A DNA stretch of 49,434 bases from Verrucomicrobiales bacterium (lineage in GTDB: Bacteria; Verrucomicrobiota; Verrucomicrobiia; Verrucomicrobiales; DEV007), in assembly GCA_028281705.1 (NCBI GenBank), contig JANQJH010000538.1, positions 1 through 49,434 of the forward strand, given 5' to 3'. Positions 36,412 to 44,766 of this stretch are shown here, in pieces. The position numbers were made by a program, and so were the translations under genes. The notes beneath the pieces are model-generated. The model was not told the origin of the DNA and did no database searches. It saw nothing but the letters and a program-made list of their open reading frames with translations. The stretch's first letter is position 1. Each line of letters begins with the position of its first letter.

Positions 36412-36444
36412 TAGTCAACAATGACTAAAGAGAATCCCTATAAA
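36412..36444 (+). promoter_or_regulatory. palindromic operator-like site and minus-10-like box upstream of the transport operon
   Basis: A perfect inverted repeat tagtca-acaa-tgacta (36412-36427) is followed by tataaa (36439-36444). The hexamer that would be the minus-35 is poor, suggesting activator dependence if this is the promoter. It lies about 190 bases before the first ATG and 70 bases from the divergent methyltransferase start. Confidence 0.35.
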
Positions 36445-36636
36445 CGACTAGAGACAATCCATTCACGAGAACGATGCTTCATCATTCGGCGATGCCATCC
36501 TACGGAAGCCTCGTTTTCCGGCGTCGCCAGCAACGCCGAAAACAGGCTCTCTCCCAGGCAAAGCGACGCTTTTTCAGAGTTTCAGAATCCAAAAATTGCT
36601 CTTGCGCCGATCCATCCATTCGTACTACTAAAGTGA
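36421..36636 (+). CDS. possible leader ORF overlapping the operon start
   Basis: A 71-codon frame from ATG 36421 ends with TGA at 36634-36636, overlapping the ATG of the next gene (TGATG), as in translationally coupled pairs. The product (MTKENPYKRLETIHSRERCF at its N-terminus) is not recognised and does not look like a folded domain, and the frame crosses the hairpins described below. It may be a leader peptide or chance. Confidence 0.25.
   Translation: MTKENPYKRLETIHSRERCFIIRRCHPTEASFSGVASNAENRLSPRQSDAFSEFQNPKIALAPIHPFVLLK
36485..36574 (+). promoter_or_regulatory. structured leader with competing hairpins (attenuator or riboswitch candidate)
   Basis: Hairpin A pairs ggcgatgc (36488-36495) with gcgtcgcc (36521-36528), extended by cggaa (36503-36507) with ttccg (36516-36520). 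Hairpin B pairs ttcggcg (36485-36491) with cgccgaa (36534-36540), a perfect 7-bp stem. A and B share bases 36488-36491, so they exclude each other. A small stem aaagc-gac-gcttt followed by further T residues lies at 36560-36574. I do not recognise a known riboswitch class. Confidence 0.4.
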
Positions 36637-39563
36637 TGTTAGAAGCCCTCCGAAGACTCTCTCTGGGAATCGCGCTGATTGCCGCCACATCCGGACTTCT
36701 GCTGTATTCCGATCTCGATTCCAGAATTTCCCCTGAGGACGGGAACACGGACTCCAATCGACGACGCACGGCGAAGGTCGCCTTGCTCCAGCACGTCTCT
36801 CAAACCGTCCTCGACGATGGCTGCGAGGGCGTCCTCGCCGGATTGAAGGCGGGTGGCTGGGAGGTTGGGAAGAACCTCGAACTACAAGTCTACAACGCCG
36901 AGGGCGACATGCCCACCGCTCAGACCATGGCCGCCTCCATGGTGGGGGGCGACTTCGATCTGCTCATCACCGTGAGCACCCCTTCGCTGCAGGCGGTGGC
37001 CAATGCCAATCGCAACGGCGAAAAGAACCACGTGTTCGGGCTCGTCACCGATCCCTTCGGGGCCGGAGTCGGCATCAGCCGCGAACAACCACGGGACCAT
37101 CCGCCCCACCTCGCGGGCTACGGCACCCTCCAACCGGTCAGGCTCGCCTTCGAGACCGCACGCCAGCTCAATCCCGACCTCGCATCAGTCGGTGTCGTCT
37201 GGAACCCCTCGGAAACCAATTCCGTCGCCCAGATCGAGCTGGCCCGGGAAGTGTGCCAGGAACTCGGCATCCGGCTTGAGGAGGGATCCGTGGAGAATTC
37301 CGCCGGCGTGGGCGAGTCCGCCGCCGCAGTCATCGCCCGCGGCGTCGAAGCCCTCTGGATCCCCGGTGACGTCGTCGTCATCGTCGGCGCCGATGCCGCC
37401 ATCGCGGCGGCCAACCGTGCCCGCATCCCCGTTTTCTCCGTCATTCCCCCGACCGTCGACCAGGGCGCGCTCTTCGACGTCGGCGCCGATTACCGGGCTG
37501 TGGGCAAGCGTACCGGAACCCTCGCCAGCGATATTCTCAAGGGCACCGACCCCGCTTCCGTGGAGATCGTCAACTACATGCCCGAGCGTCTTCTCATCAA
37601 TGAGCAGCCCTTGGCGAATCTCAAGGGCAACTGGAGCATTCCCCAGTCGCTCCTCACCCGGGCCTCCACCGTCATCGATGCCGAGGGCAACCGCACGACC
37701 AAGCGAAGCGATGCCGACCTCCAGGCCGCCCCGGACAAGAATTACAAGATCGGGCTAGCCTACTTCGCTCCCGACCAAAGCTTCGATCGATGTCACGAGG
37801 GACTCTTCGACGGGCTCATAGACCTCGGCTTTGTCGAGGGCGAGAACCTCGAAGTCATGCGCACCCACGCCCAGGCGGAAATGGTCAACATCCGCTCCAT
37901 GCTGGTCAATTTGGACAATAGCGACGTCGATGCCGTCGTCACCTTTTCCACACCCGTGCTGCAGTCCGCCATCGGCGCGGTCAAGAAACACCCGGTGGTC
38001 TTCACCTTTGTCACCGACCCGATCGCCGCCGGTGCGGCCACCACCTTCGAGGACCACCATCCGAATATCACCGGCATCGGCTCCATGCCTCCCCTCGAGG
38101 ACACCGTTAGACTCACCAAACAGCTCATTCCCCAGATCACCCGGCTCGGCACGCTCTACAATAACGGAGAGGCCAACTCCGTGAAAGAGGTCACGATCCT
38201 GACGGAGATCTGCAACCGAAACGGCATCGACGTCATCGGGGTCCCCGCCGCCAATACCGGCGAGGTCATGCAAGCCGCCCAGGCAGTGGTGACAAAAAAA
38301 GTGGACGCCCTCTATGTCCCGGGAGACAACACCGTCTACCAAGCATTCGAAACCGTCAGCAAAGCCGCCGCCGATGCGGGTCTCCCCTTGATCAACGGTG
38401 ACGCTACCTTTGCCGGTCCCCTTCTCTCCGTCGGCCCCGGCTTCTACCACAGCGGGAAAGCCGCCGCCCCCTTGCTCGCCCGCGTCTTGCTCGGCGAAGA
38501 CCCGGCCACGATCCCGATGGAGAACGTCTCTGTCAATGAAACCAAATTTGACCCCGACGCCGCCCAGCGGCTTGGGATCACTCCTTCACCGGCATTCCTC
38601 AAAGAGATCGCAGCCGCCCAAGAATCGACACCCGACGCCGCCCAAAAGCCTCTCAATCCCTCGGGCAAGACCTGGAAAATCGCCGCCCTCTCCTTTGTCG
38701 AATCTCCGCCGTTCGAAGACGGTTGGGATGGCGTCGTCAGCGTTCTGCGGGAGAGCGGCCTCGTCGACGGCAAGGACTACACCCTCGATTTCAAATACGC
38801 GCAGGGGGACATTGGCACGCTCAATGGAATCATCGACGCCGCCATCACCAACCGCGCTGACATCATTCTCCCGCTTTCGACACCTGGTCTCCAGGCAGCC
38901 ATCCGCAAGATCAGACGGACTCCCATCATATTCGGCATCGTTTCCGATCCCGTGATCGCCGGGGCCGGCACCAGCTTCAATGACCATATTCCGAACGTCG
39001 CCGGGGTCTCCGTTGCCCTGGCGGCGACGGAGATGCTCGACCTCCTGGAACGGCACTTTCCGCAATACAAGCGGTTAGGCACTCTCTTCTGCCCCGCCGA
39101 GGCCAATTCGGAAAACTCCAAGAAGCTCCTCGAAACCGAATGTCGAAAGCGAGGTCTCACGCTGGAGACGGTGGCGGCCAACAGTTCTTCCGAACTCGCC
39201 GATGCCGCCCTCGCCCTCATGGGGCGTCCCATCGATGCCGTCGTTCAGATTCCTGACAATCTCTCATCCGCCGGATTCCACGCCATCACCCAGGCCGCCC
39301 GGCAGTCTCAAAAGCCGCTCCTCAGCCTCAATAGCGCCACCGTCGACATGGGAGCTGCGGTGGCGATCGGCCGCGACTACTACGAAGCGGGAGAAGAAAC
39401 CGGCCGCGTCGTCCTCCAGGTGATCGGAGGCGAAGATCCTGCCAATATCCCCTTCCGGGTTGCTCCCATCATCTTCTCTGCCGCCAGTGTGAGCAATGCC
39501 GCGGCACTGGGCATGACACTTCCCGAATCTCTGAAGAACGAGGTCAAGGAACTCAAGCCCTAA
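36636..39563 (+). CDS. membrane-anchored ABC substrate-binding protein with three tandem domains
   Basis: 975 aa from ATG 36636; the N-terminal hydrophobic segment (LRRLSLGIALIAATSGLLLY) lacks a lipobox and may be an uncleaved anchor. Three homologous ABC_sub_bind (PF04392-type) units follow: about 46-355 (KVALLQHV, STPSLQAVANAN, FGLVTDPFGAG), 369-665 (KIGLAYFAP, STPVLQSAIGAV, FTFVTDPIAAG) and 679-970 (KIAALSFVE, STPGLQAAIRKI, FGIVSDPVIAG). Normal family members carry one such unit of about 320 aa. The following permease and ATPase genes complete an importer. The three binding sites may differ in ligand: the second has VPGDNTVYQAF where the first has IPGDVVVIVGAD and the third has IPDNLSSAGFHA. 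First gene of the seven-gene operon. Confidence 0.87.
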   Translation: MLEALRRLSLGIALIAATSGLLLYSDLDSRISPEDGNTDSNRRRTAKVALLQHVSQTVLDDGCEGVLAGLKAGGWEVGKNLELQVYNAEGDMPTAQTMAASMVGGDFDLLITVSTPSLQAVANANRNGEKNHVFGLVTDPFGAGVGISREQPRDHPPHLAGYGTLQPVRLAFETARQLNPDLASVGVVWNPSETNSVAQIELAREVCQELGIRLEEGSVENSAGVGESAAAVIARGVEALWIPGDVVVIVGADAAIAAANRARIPVFSVIPPTVDQGALFDVGADYRAVGKRTGTLASDILKGTDPASVEIVNYMPERLLINEQPLANLKGNWSIPQSLLTRASTVIDAEGNRTTKRSDADLQAAPDKNYKIGLAYFAPDQSFDRCHEGLFDGLIDLGFVEGENLEVMRTHAQAEMVNIRSMLVNLDNSDVDAVVTFSTPVLQSAIGAVKKHPVVFTFVTDPIAAGAATTFEDHHPNITGIGSMPPLEDTVRLTKQLIPQITRLGTLYNNGEANSVKEVTILTEICNRNGIDVIGVPAANTGEVMQAAQAVVTKKVDALYVPGDNTVYQAFETVSKAAADAGLPLINGDATFAGPLLSVGPGFYHSGKAAAPLLARVLLGEDPATIPMENVSVNETKFDPDAAQRLGITPSPAFLKEIAAAQESTPDAAQKPLNPSGKTWKIAALSFVESPPFEDGWDGVVSVLRESGLVDGKDYTLDFKYAQGDIGTLNGIIDAAITNRADIILPLSTPGLQAAIRKIRRTPIIFGIVSDPVIAGAGTSFNDHIPNVAGVSVALAATEMLDLLERHFPQYKRLGTLFCPAEANSENSKKLLETECRKRGLTLETVAANSSSELADAALALMGRPIDAVVQIPDNLSSAGFHAITQAARQSQKPLLSLNSATVDMGAAVAIGRDYYEAGEETGRVVLQVIGGEDPANIPFRVAPIIFSAASVSNAAALGMTLPESLKNEVKELKP

Positions 39564-39579
39564 CTTTTTCTCGATCACG

Positions 39580-40815
39580 ATGAATATCACCACCGGAAAA
39601 GATAGCGCAGCCTATCTCCTGCACCTCGAAGGACGCCTGGACGCCAGTTGGTGCGACCACGTTCAGGGCACCCTCGACAAGGCCATCAAGGATGGACAAC
39701 ACCACCTCCATCTCGACATGTCTCAAGTCTCCTACTTGAGTTCCGCCGGTATCCGCGTCCTTCTCAAGATCTTCAAACAACTCACGAGCATCGAGGGGAG
39801 CCTCAAGATCGTCCGCTCCTCGGATTTCGTCGCCAACGTGCTGGAACTCGCGGGACTCAACGACCTCGTGGCCGGCGAGAGCGCGTCTCCGGATGAATCC
39901 GAGGCCGAAGAGCGCATCCATGAGTCCGAGTACGCCCAGCTCGCGCTGCACTCCCCGGCCGGATCCCTTCCCCAGGTCAATGTCAGGGTCATCGGCGATC
40001 CCGAATCACTGCGCACCGGCGCCCCACAAAAGGATCGAGAGACGCTCGCCTTCGCGGCCTCACACTTCGCCATCGGCGTGGGCGCCCTGGGGAATCGCTC
40101 TACTGAAACCGACCCTCGAATGGGAGAATTTCTCGCTCTCGCCGGTGTCGCCGCCTACCAACCCACCGATGGATCGAACCGTCCCGATTACATGCTCAGC
40201 GAAGGGGCTCTCATCCCGGAGGGGCAGCTCCTCCTCGGACTCTCGGGCGATTCCCTGCCATCGGGACTGGCCCGGTTCGAGACCAAGGCAGATCATCGTA
40301 CCGTACCCATGAGCGACCTCTGTCAGGCCGCTCTCGACCTCTCCCAGTCTGATGCCGCTGTCCTCGTCGCCCTGACAGAGACCGCGGGGCTCGTGAGCAC
40401 GACCTTGCAGCAATCGCCGGCGAACGCCGTGGCTTCCGAGCCGGAACGGCGCTTCTCCTTCCCCGGTGTTCGAGACTGGCTCTCCTACAGCGGCGAACGC
40501 ATTCACCGGGACTCAAACAGTCTCATCGTGGGCGTGGTCGCCCGCCCCGGCACCGCCCTCGATCCCATGCTCCGCCCACTACGCCCTGGCGGGTCCCTCC
40601 TCGGCCACCTTCACGCCGCCACCTTTCCCTACCACCCGATACGGAAAGGCAAGATCGCTCTCGCCGACTCCGTCGCCGATCTTTTTTCGCGCGATTCTCT
40701 CCAGTCCATCGCCCATCTCATTTCCGATCCCAGAGAAATCACCGGTGCCGGCGAGAGCGAATTCTATCGCGGCGCCCTCTGGCATGCCCCCCTTCAATTG
40801 ACTCAATCTAACTGA
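39580..40815 (+). CDS. STAS domain fused to an unrecognised C-terminal domain
   Basis: 411 aa. Residues about 1-100 are a STAS (anti-sigma-factor antagonist) domain: LEGRLDASWCDHVQG, LHLDMSQVSYLSSAGIRVLL with the phosphorylatable serine at 54 or 55, and VLELAGLNDLV. After an acidic linker (ESASPDESEAEE) comes a domain of about 290 residues I do not recognise, with segments LAFAASHFAIGVGALG, DAAVLVALTETAGLVST, SNSLIVGVVARPGT and GSLLGHLHAATFPYHP. It lies 16 bases after the binding-protein gene and 11 before the permease gene, i.e. between subunits of the importer. A role as phosphorylation-switched regulator of the transporter is inferred. Confidence 0.8.
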   Translation: MNITTGKDSAAYLLHLEGRLDASWCDHVQGTLDKAIKDGQHHLHLDMSQVSYLSSAGIRVLLKIFKQLTSIEGSLKIVRSSDFVANVLELAGLNDLVAGESASPDESEAEERIHESEYAQLALHSPAGSLPQVNVRVIGDPESLRTGAPQKDRETLAFAASHFAIGVGALGNRSTETDPRMGEFLALAGVAAYQPTDGSNRPDYMLSEGALIPEGQLLLGLSGDSLPSGLARFETKADHRTVPMSDLCQAALDLSQSDAAVLVALTETAGLVSTTLQQSPANAVASEPERRFSFPGVRDWLSYSGERIHRDSNSLIVGVVARPGTALDPMLRPLRPGGSLLGHLHAATFPYHPIRKGKIALADSVADLFSRDSLQSIAHLISDPREITGAGESEFYRGALWHAPLQLTQSN

Positions 40816-40826
40816 TTGCCTCCTCG

Positions 40827-41759
40827 ATGACTCTCCTTCTCGGCGCTCTCACCATCGGTCTCATCCTCTCCCTCCTCGCCATGGGAGTCTATGTCTCGTT
40901 TCGCATCTTTGATATGCCAGACATCACCACGGACGGCTCCATCACGCTGGGCGCCGCCACCGCCGCCATCCTGCTGGTGCATGGAACAAACCCCTTCATC
41001 GCCACCTCGATCGGCGCCATTGCCGGAGCCGGGGCCGGAGTCATCACCGGCGTGCTCCACACGCGCTTCAAGATCAATTCGCTCCTCGCCGGCATCTTGG
41101 TGATGACGGCACTCTACTCCGTAAATCTCCATGTGATGGGGCGAAGCAACGTCCCCCTGATGCAAGCCAAGACGTTGACCGACTACGGAGATTCCCTTGG
41201 CCAGGCCGTGTTTCGCAGCGAGAGCCTGATTCTCTTTGGCTGGGAGGTCGGCACCGCGGAGTTCACCGTTCTCCTGCTTTCCGGCGTCGTGGCCGCCCTC
41301 GCCGGTCTAGCGCTCTACTTGTTTTTCCGCACCCACATCGGCACCGCCATGCGAGCCACGGGAAACAATGCGCAGATGATTCGCGCTCTCGGCGCCAACG
41401 TGGAGCGCAACATCATATTCGGACTGGCACTGTCCAACGGTCTCGTCGCCCTTTCCGGCGCCCTTCTCGCTCAATATCAAGGATTCGCTGACGCTCAGAT
41501 GGGAATCGGCATGGTCGTCTGGGGCTTGGCCAGTGTCATCATCGGAGAGGCACTGGTCGGTTCGCGCAGCCTCGGTCTCACCATCGCGGGAGCCATCATG
41601 GGTTCCGTGCTTTTCCGCCTCCTCGTCGCCATCGCCTTGCGCTGGGGCCTCAATCCCACGGACCTCAAATTGATCACGGCCGCGTTCGTCTTCGCCGCGC
41701 TCGTGCTTCCCGGTCTGATGAAGAAGATCAACCTTCAAAGAAGCAAGGCCGCCGCCTAA
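40827..41759 (+). CDS. ABC transporter permease (BPD_transp_2 family)
   Basis: 310 aa with 8-9 hydrophobic helices. FDMPDITTDGSITLGAATAA near 28-47, KINSLLAGILVMTALYSVNLHVMG and TAMRATGNNAQMIRALGANV match permeases that pair with ABC_sub_bind proteins (the arrangement of the streptococcal TrpXYZ-like and related uncharacterised importers). It forms the membrane channel with the ATPase encoded 19 bases downstream. Confidence 0.92.
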   Translation: MTLLLGALTIGLILSLLAMGVYVSFRIFDMPDITTDGSITLGAATAAILLVHGTNPFIATSIGAIAGAGAGVITGVLHTRFKINSLLAGILVMTALYSVNLHVMGRSNVPLMQAKTLTDYGDSLGQAVFRSESLILFGWEVGTAEFTVLLLSGVVAALAGLALYLFFRTHIGTAMRATGNNAQMIRALGANVERNIIFGLALSNGLVALSGALLAQYQGFADAQMGIGMVVWGLASVIIGEALVGSRSLGLTIAGAIMGSVLFRLLVAIALRWGLNPTDLKLITAAFVFAALVLPGLMKKINLQRSKAAA

Positions 41760-41778
41760 CTATCTCATTGAGCTTGCC

Positions 41779-42591
41779 ATGCTGGAAACCACAAAAATCC
41801 GCAAGACGTTCAACGCCAACACCGTCAACGAGGTTCGCGCCCTTCAAGGCGTGGATCTGACGATCGACGAGGGATCCTTCGTTGTCGTCCTCGGCATGAA
41901 CGGCTCCGGAAAGTCGACGCTCCTCAACGCCATCGCCGGCAGCTTCCGCGTCGACGAAGGCCAGATCGTTCTCGACGGAAGAAACGTCACCAAATGGCCG
42001 GAACACAAACGCGCCCGGCTCATTGGTCGCGTCTTTCAAAATCCCTTCAGTGGCACGGCGCCCGAAATGTCGATCGCGGAGAATTTTGCCATGGCCGCCC
42101 ATCGAGGCAAGATTCGCGGCCTCGGCTGGGCGCTATCAAGCGAACTCATGCAATCCCTGAGAGACCGCATCGCCTCGTTGAAGATGGGGCTAGAAGACCG
42201 GCTCGACAACGCCATCGGTTCGCTCTCCGGAGGACAGCGGCAGGCGCTCACACTGCTCATGGCCACCTGGCTTCGCCCGTCTCTCCTTCTGCTCGATGAA
42301 CACACGGCCGCCCTCGACCCCAAGAGCGCGGATCAGGTGATCACCCTGAGTGACGAGGTCATTCAACGCGACCAGCTCACCACCCTCATGGTCACCCACT
42401 CCATGCAGCAAGCAGTTAGCCTCGGCGACCGCATCATCATGATGCACCGGGGTCAGATCGTGCACGATTTTCGAGGCGCGGAGAAGAAGCGCCTCCGCAC
42501 GGAAGATCTCCTCGACCGGTTCGAGGAGATCCGGCGTCGCGAACAGTTGGATGAGAGTGCGGCCCAAATGCTCTGCGACCTCTACATCTGA
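41779..42591 (+). CDS. ABC transporter ATP-binding protein
   Basis: 270 aa. Walker A GMNGSGKST (39-47), Q-loop FQNPF near 87, signature LSGGQRQ (149-155), Walker B LLLLDE (169-174) and H-loop His207 in MVTHSMQQA are all intact. The phrase VFQNPFSGTAPEMSIAENFA is typical of the ATPase partners of ABC_sub_bind importers. It supplies energy to the permease just upstream; the next gene starts 29 bases downstream. Confidence 0.95.
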   Translation: MLETTKIRKTFNANTVNEVRALQGVDLTIDEGSFVVVLGMNGSGKSTLLNAIAGSFRVDEGQIVLDGRNVTKWPEHKRARLIGRVFQNPFSGTAPEMSIAENFAMAAHRGKIRGLGWALSSELMQSLRDRIASLKMGLEDRLDNAIGSLSGGQRQALTLLMATWLRPSLLLLDEHTAALDPKSADQVITLSDEVIQRDQLTTLMVTHSMQQAVSLGDRIIMMHRGQIVHDFRGAEKKRLRTEDLLDRFEEIRRREQLDESAAQMLCDLYI

Positions 42592-42620
42592 AACCCTCAC
42601 CGAATCACGCCCCCTCGGTC

Positions 42621-44366
42621 ATGTCACCCTCGCCCAAAACTCGATTGACCCTCGCTGTCGACGAGTCGCCCAAACCGGCCATCGCAGCGTTTCTCGGCTT
42701 CCAGGCGGTTCTCCTCATCATCTCCGGCATCGCCCTCACCCCGGTGATCGTCCTCCGAGCCGCCGGTCAATCCAATCCGACGACGGACGCCTGGGCCGTG
42801 TTCGCCGTTCTCATGGTGAGCGGAATCACCACCATCCTCCAGGGCCGTCCCCTTTGGCGATTCGGATCCGGCTACCCGCTCTTCATGGGAACCAGCGGTT
42901 CGTTCATCGCCGTCTGCATCGTTGCCGTCGCCCAGGGTGGGCTGGCGCTCATGGGAACACTCGTCGCCACTTCGGCCCTGCTGCAGTTCTTCTTCGCCTA
43001 CCGGCTCTACTGGTTTCGCAAAATCATCACCCCGGAAGTCGGCGGCGTGGTCGTCATGCTCATTGTCGTCACCGTGTTTCCCGTCTGCACGGACCTCATG
43101 AACGCACCCGTACCCGGGACGGCGCCGGAAGCTTCGGCCCTCACCGCCGGAATCACCTTCCTCTCCATCGTCCTTCTCGCTCTCTTCGGCGGGAAGAGAC
43201 TGCGACTCTGGGGCCCTTTCATTGGCATTGTCATCGGCTGCATTGTCGGCGCCACCCAGGGGCTCTTCAAACCGGGAGAACTCCAGTCGTCGGCCTGGGT
43301 GGGCATTCCGCTAGGCGATTGGCCCGGCATGGATCTGTCATTCGGCCTGGATTACTGGACGCTCCTTCCCGGCTTCCTCATCGTGACCATCGTCGGCGCC
43401 ATCGAAACCTATGGAGACGCCATCAGCATTCAGCGCGTTTCCCACCATCGACCTCGTCCCCTGAGTTTCAAGGTGGTGCAAAATGCCCTTTTCAACGACG
43501 GCCTGGGCAACTTTCTCTCCGGCATCCTCGGCACCATGCCCAATACGACCTATTCCACGAGTATCAGCCTCGTCGAATTCACCGGCGTCGCCGCCCGGCG
43601 CGTCGCCGTCTGGGGGGGATCGATCTTCATTTTTCTCGCCTTCTTTCCCAAGTTCTCCGCCCTGCTGCGCGCCATCCCTTCCTCCGTCGTCGGCGCCTAC
43701 CTCCTGGTACTCCTCGCCATCCTTTTCATCTCCGGTCTTCGCCTCATTTCGGAAAACGGGCTCGACTACGAACGCGGCGTAATTGTCAGTCTCTCCTTCT
43801 GGATCGGCGTCGCCTTTCAAAACCAGGTCGTCTTTCCCGAAGTGCTCCCTAACTGGCTGCACGCCATCCTGGACAACGGCATGACTGCCGGTGGCATTGC
43901 CGCCATCGTCCTCACCGGACTCGTCTCCCTCAAGAACCGTGGCGCCAGGTCGATCACCATCCCGCTGACGGGCGGCGAGGCCCTCATGCGGGCCAACCGC
44001 TTTCTCCAACGACACGCCAAGGCGCAGCGCTGGGACAACGCCGCCATCGACCGCCTGCAACTCGTGACCGAGGAAGCCATTTCCTTCCTCAAAAATCAAG
44101 CACTCTACCATCGCGACAGTATCCGGCTCTCGGTGGAGATCGAAGAGGACCTCGCCCATCTCGAACTCGCCACCAGCCTGGACACGCCTAACTTGGGTTC
44201 CGAAATCGAGTCCCTATCAGAGATCCCGGAAAAACCGGAAGACGAAGCGGAACTCCGGATCCTTCGAGCCATGGCCCAATCCGTGGAGCATCAGCAATTC
44301 AGCGGCCGCAGCTTTCTCTCCTTGACCGTCAAGGCCGTCGCCATCGAGGATGAATCCGCCAACTAA
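42621..44366 (+). CDS. NCS2-type (xanthine/uracil family) permease with C-terminal degenerate HATPase-like tail
   Basis: 581 aa. Residues about 15-440 form an NCS2/SLC23-like transporter (FLGFQAVLLIISGIALTPVI, FMGTSGSFIAVCI, GAIETYGDAISIQRVSHHRP, FNDGLGNFLSGILGTMPNTT; the last two cover the conserved substrate-site region). These carriers import nucleobases or ascorbate-like compounds. The last 130 residues are soluble: ANRFLQRHAKAQRWDNAAID, LQLVTEEAISFLKNQ, IRLSVEIEEDLAHLELA. This resembles the N-box helix and first strands of RsbW-type HATPase domains, but the ATP-lid Gly and Asp boxes are not evident, so it is probably a non-catalytic sensor or docking domain. The free STAS and HATPase genes follow directly. 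Confidence 0.82.
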   Translation: MSPSPKTRLTLAVDESPKPAIAAFLGFQAVLLIISGIALTPVIVLRAAGQSNPTTDAWAVFAVLMVSGITTILQGRPLWRFGSGYPLFMGTSGSFIAVCIVAVAQGGLALMGTLVATSALLQFFFAYRLYWFRKIITPEVGGVVVMLIVVTVFPVCTDLMNAPVPGTAPEASALTAGITFLSIVLLALFGGKRLRLWGPFIGIVIGCIVGATQGLFKPGELQSSAWVGIPLGDWPGMDLSFGLDYWTLLPGFLIVTIVGAIETYGDAISIQRVSHHRPRPLSFKVVQNALFNDGLGNFLSGILGTMPNTTYSTSISLVEFTGVAARRVAVWGGSIFIFLAFFPKFSALLRAIPSSVVGAYLLVLLAILFISGLRLISENGLDYERGVIVSLSFWIGVAFQNQVVFPEVLPNWLHAILDNGMTAGGIAAIVLTGLVSLKNRGARSITIPLTGGEALMRANRFLQRHAKAQRWDNAAIDRLQLVTEEAISFLKNQALYHRDSIRLSVEIEEDLAHLELATSLDTPNLGSEIESLSEIPEKPEDEAELRILRAMAQSVEHQQFSGRSFLSLTVKAVAIEDESAN

Positions 44367-44386
44367 CGAACCGAACCCGTTTCTCG

Positions 44387-44743
44387 ATGTTATCCACCCC
44401 CAGATTTGAAACCCGCCCCGGGGTCATCGTTTACCGGCCTGAGGGCCGCATCGACGGCGCCTCCAGCACGGCCTTTTACGACACGGTCACACAACAGGAG
44501 ACCGAACCCTTCAAGCAGTTGATTCTCAATCTCGAGTCTGTCGGTTTCATCAGCAGCGCCGGTTTGCGCGCCGTCCTCAAACTCGCGCGCTGGGCGGACG
44601 AAAAGGGCGGAAGCTTCGCCGTCGTCGCCCTCCAACCCAGCGTGGCCAAGATATTTGACATTGCAGGCATCCTGCCGCCCTCACAGATCCATCAGAGCGA
44701 AGAGGCGGTCCCCTCTGAAGGCGATGCCTCGCAGGCCACTTGA
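44387..44743 (+). CDS. STAS-domain anti-sigma-factor antagonist-like protein
   Basis: 118 aa, a single STAS domain as in SpoIIAA/RsbV. YRPEGRIDGASSTAFYD, LNLESVGFISSAGLRAVL with the candidate phosphoserine at 56 or 57, and KIFDIAGILPPSQIHQS are diagnostic. In partner switching the unphosphorylated STAS protein binds the HATPase kinase and is released when phosphorylated. The kinase-like gene follows at once. Confidence 0.93.
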   Translation: MLSTPRFETRPGVIVYRPEGRIDGASSTAFYDTVTQQETEPFKQLILNLESVGFISSAGLRAVLKLARWADEKGGSFAVVALQPSVAKIFDIAGILPPSQIHQSEEAVPSEGDASQAT

Positions 44744-44766
44744 CCTCGGCCGCCTTCCCTCCGCTG

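Noticed and set aside
42551..43852. 433-codon plus-strand frame overlapping the NCS2 permease gene
   Set aside because: Arg/His-rich frame-shifted reading of the permease; the permease frame has conserved transporter motifs.
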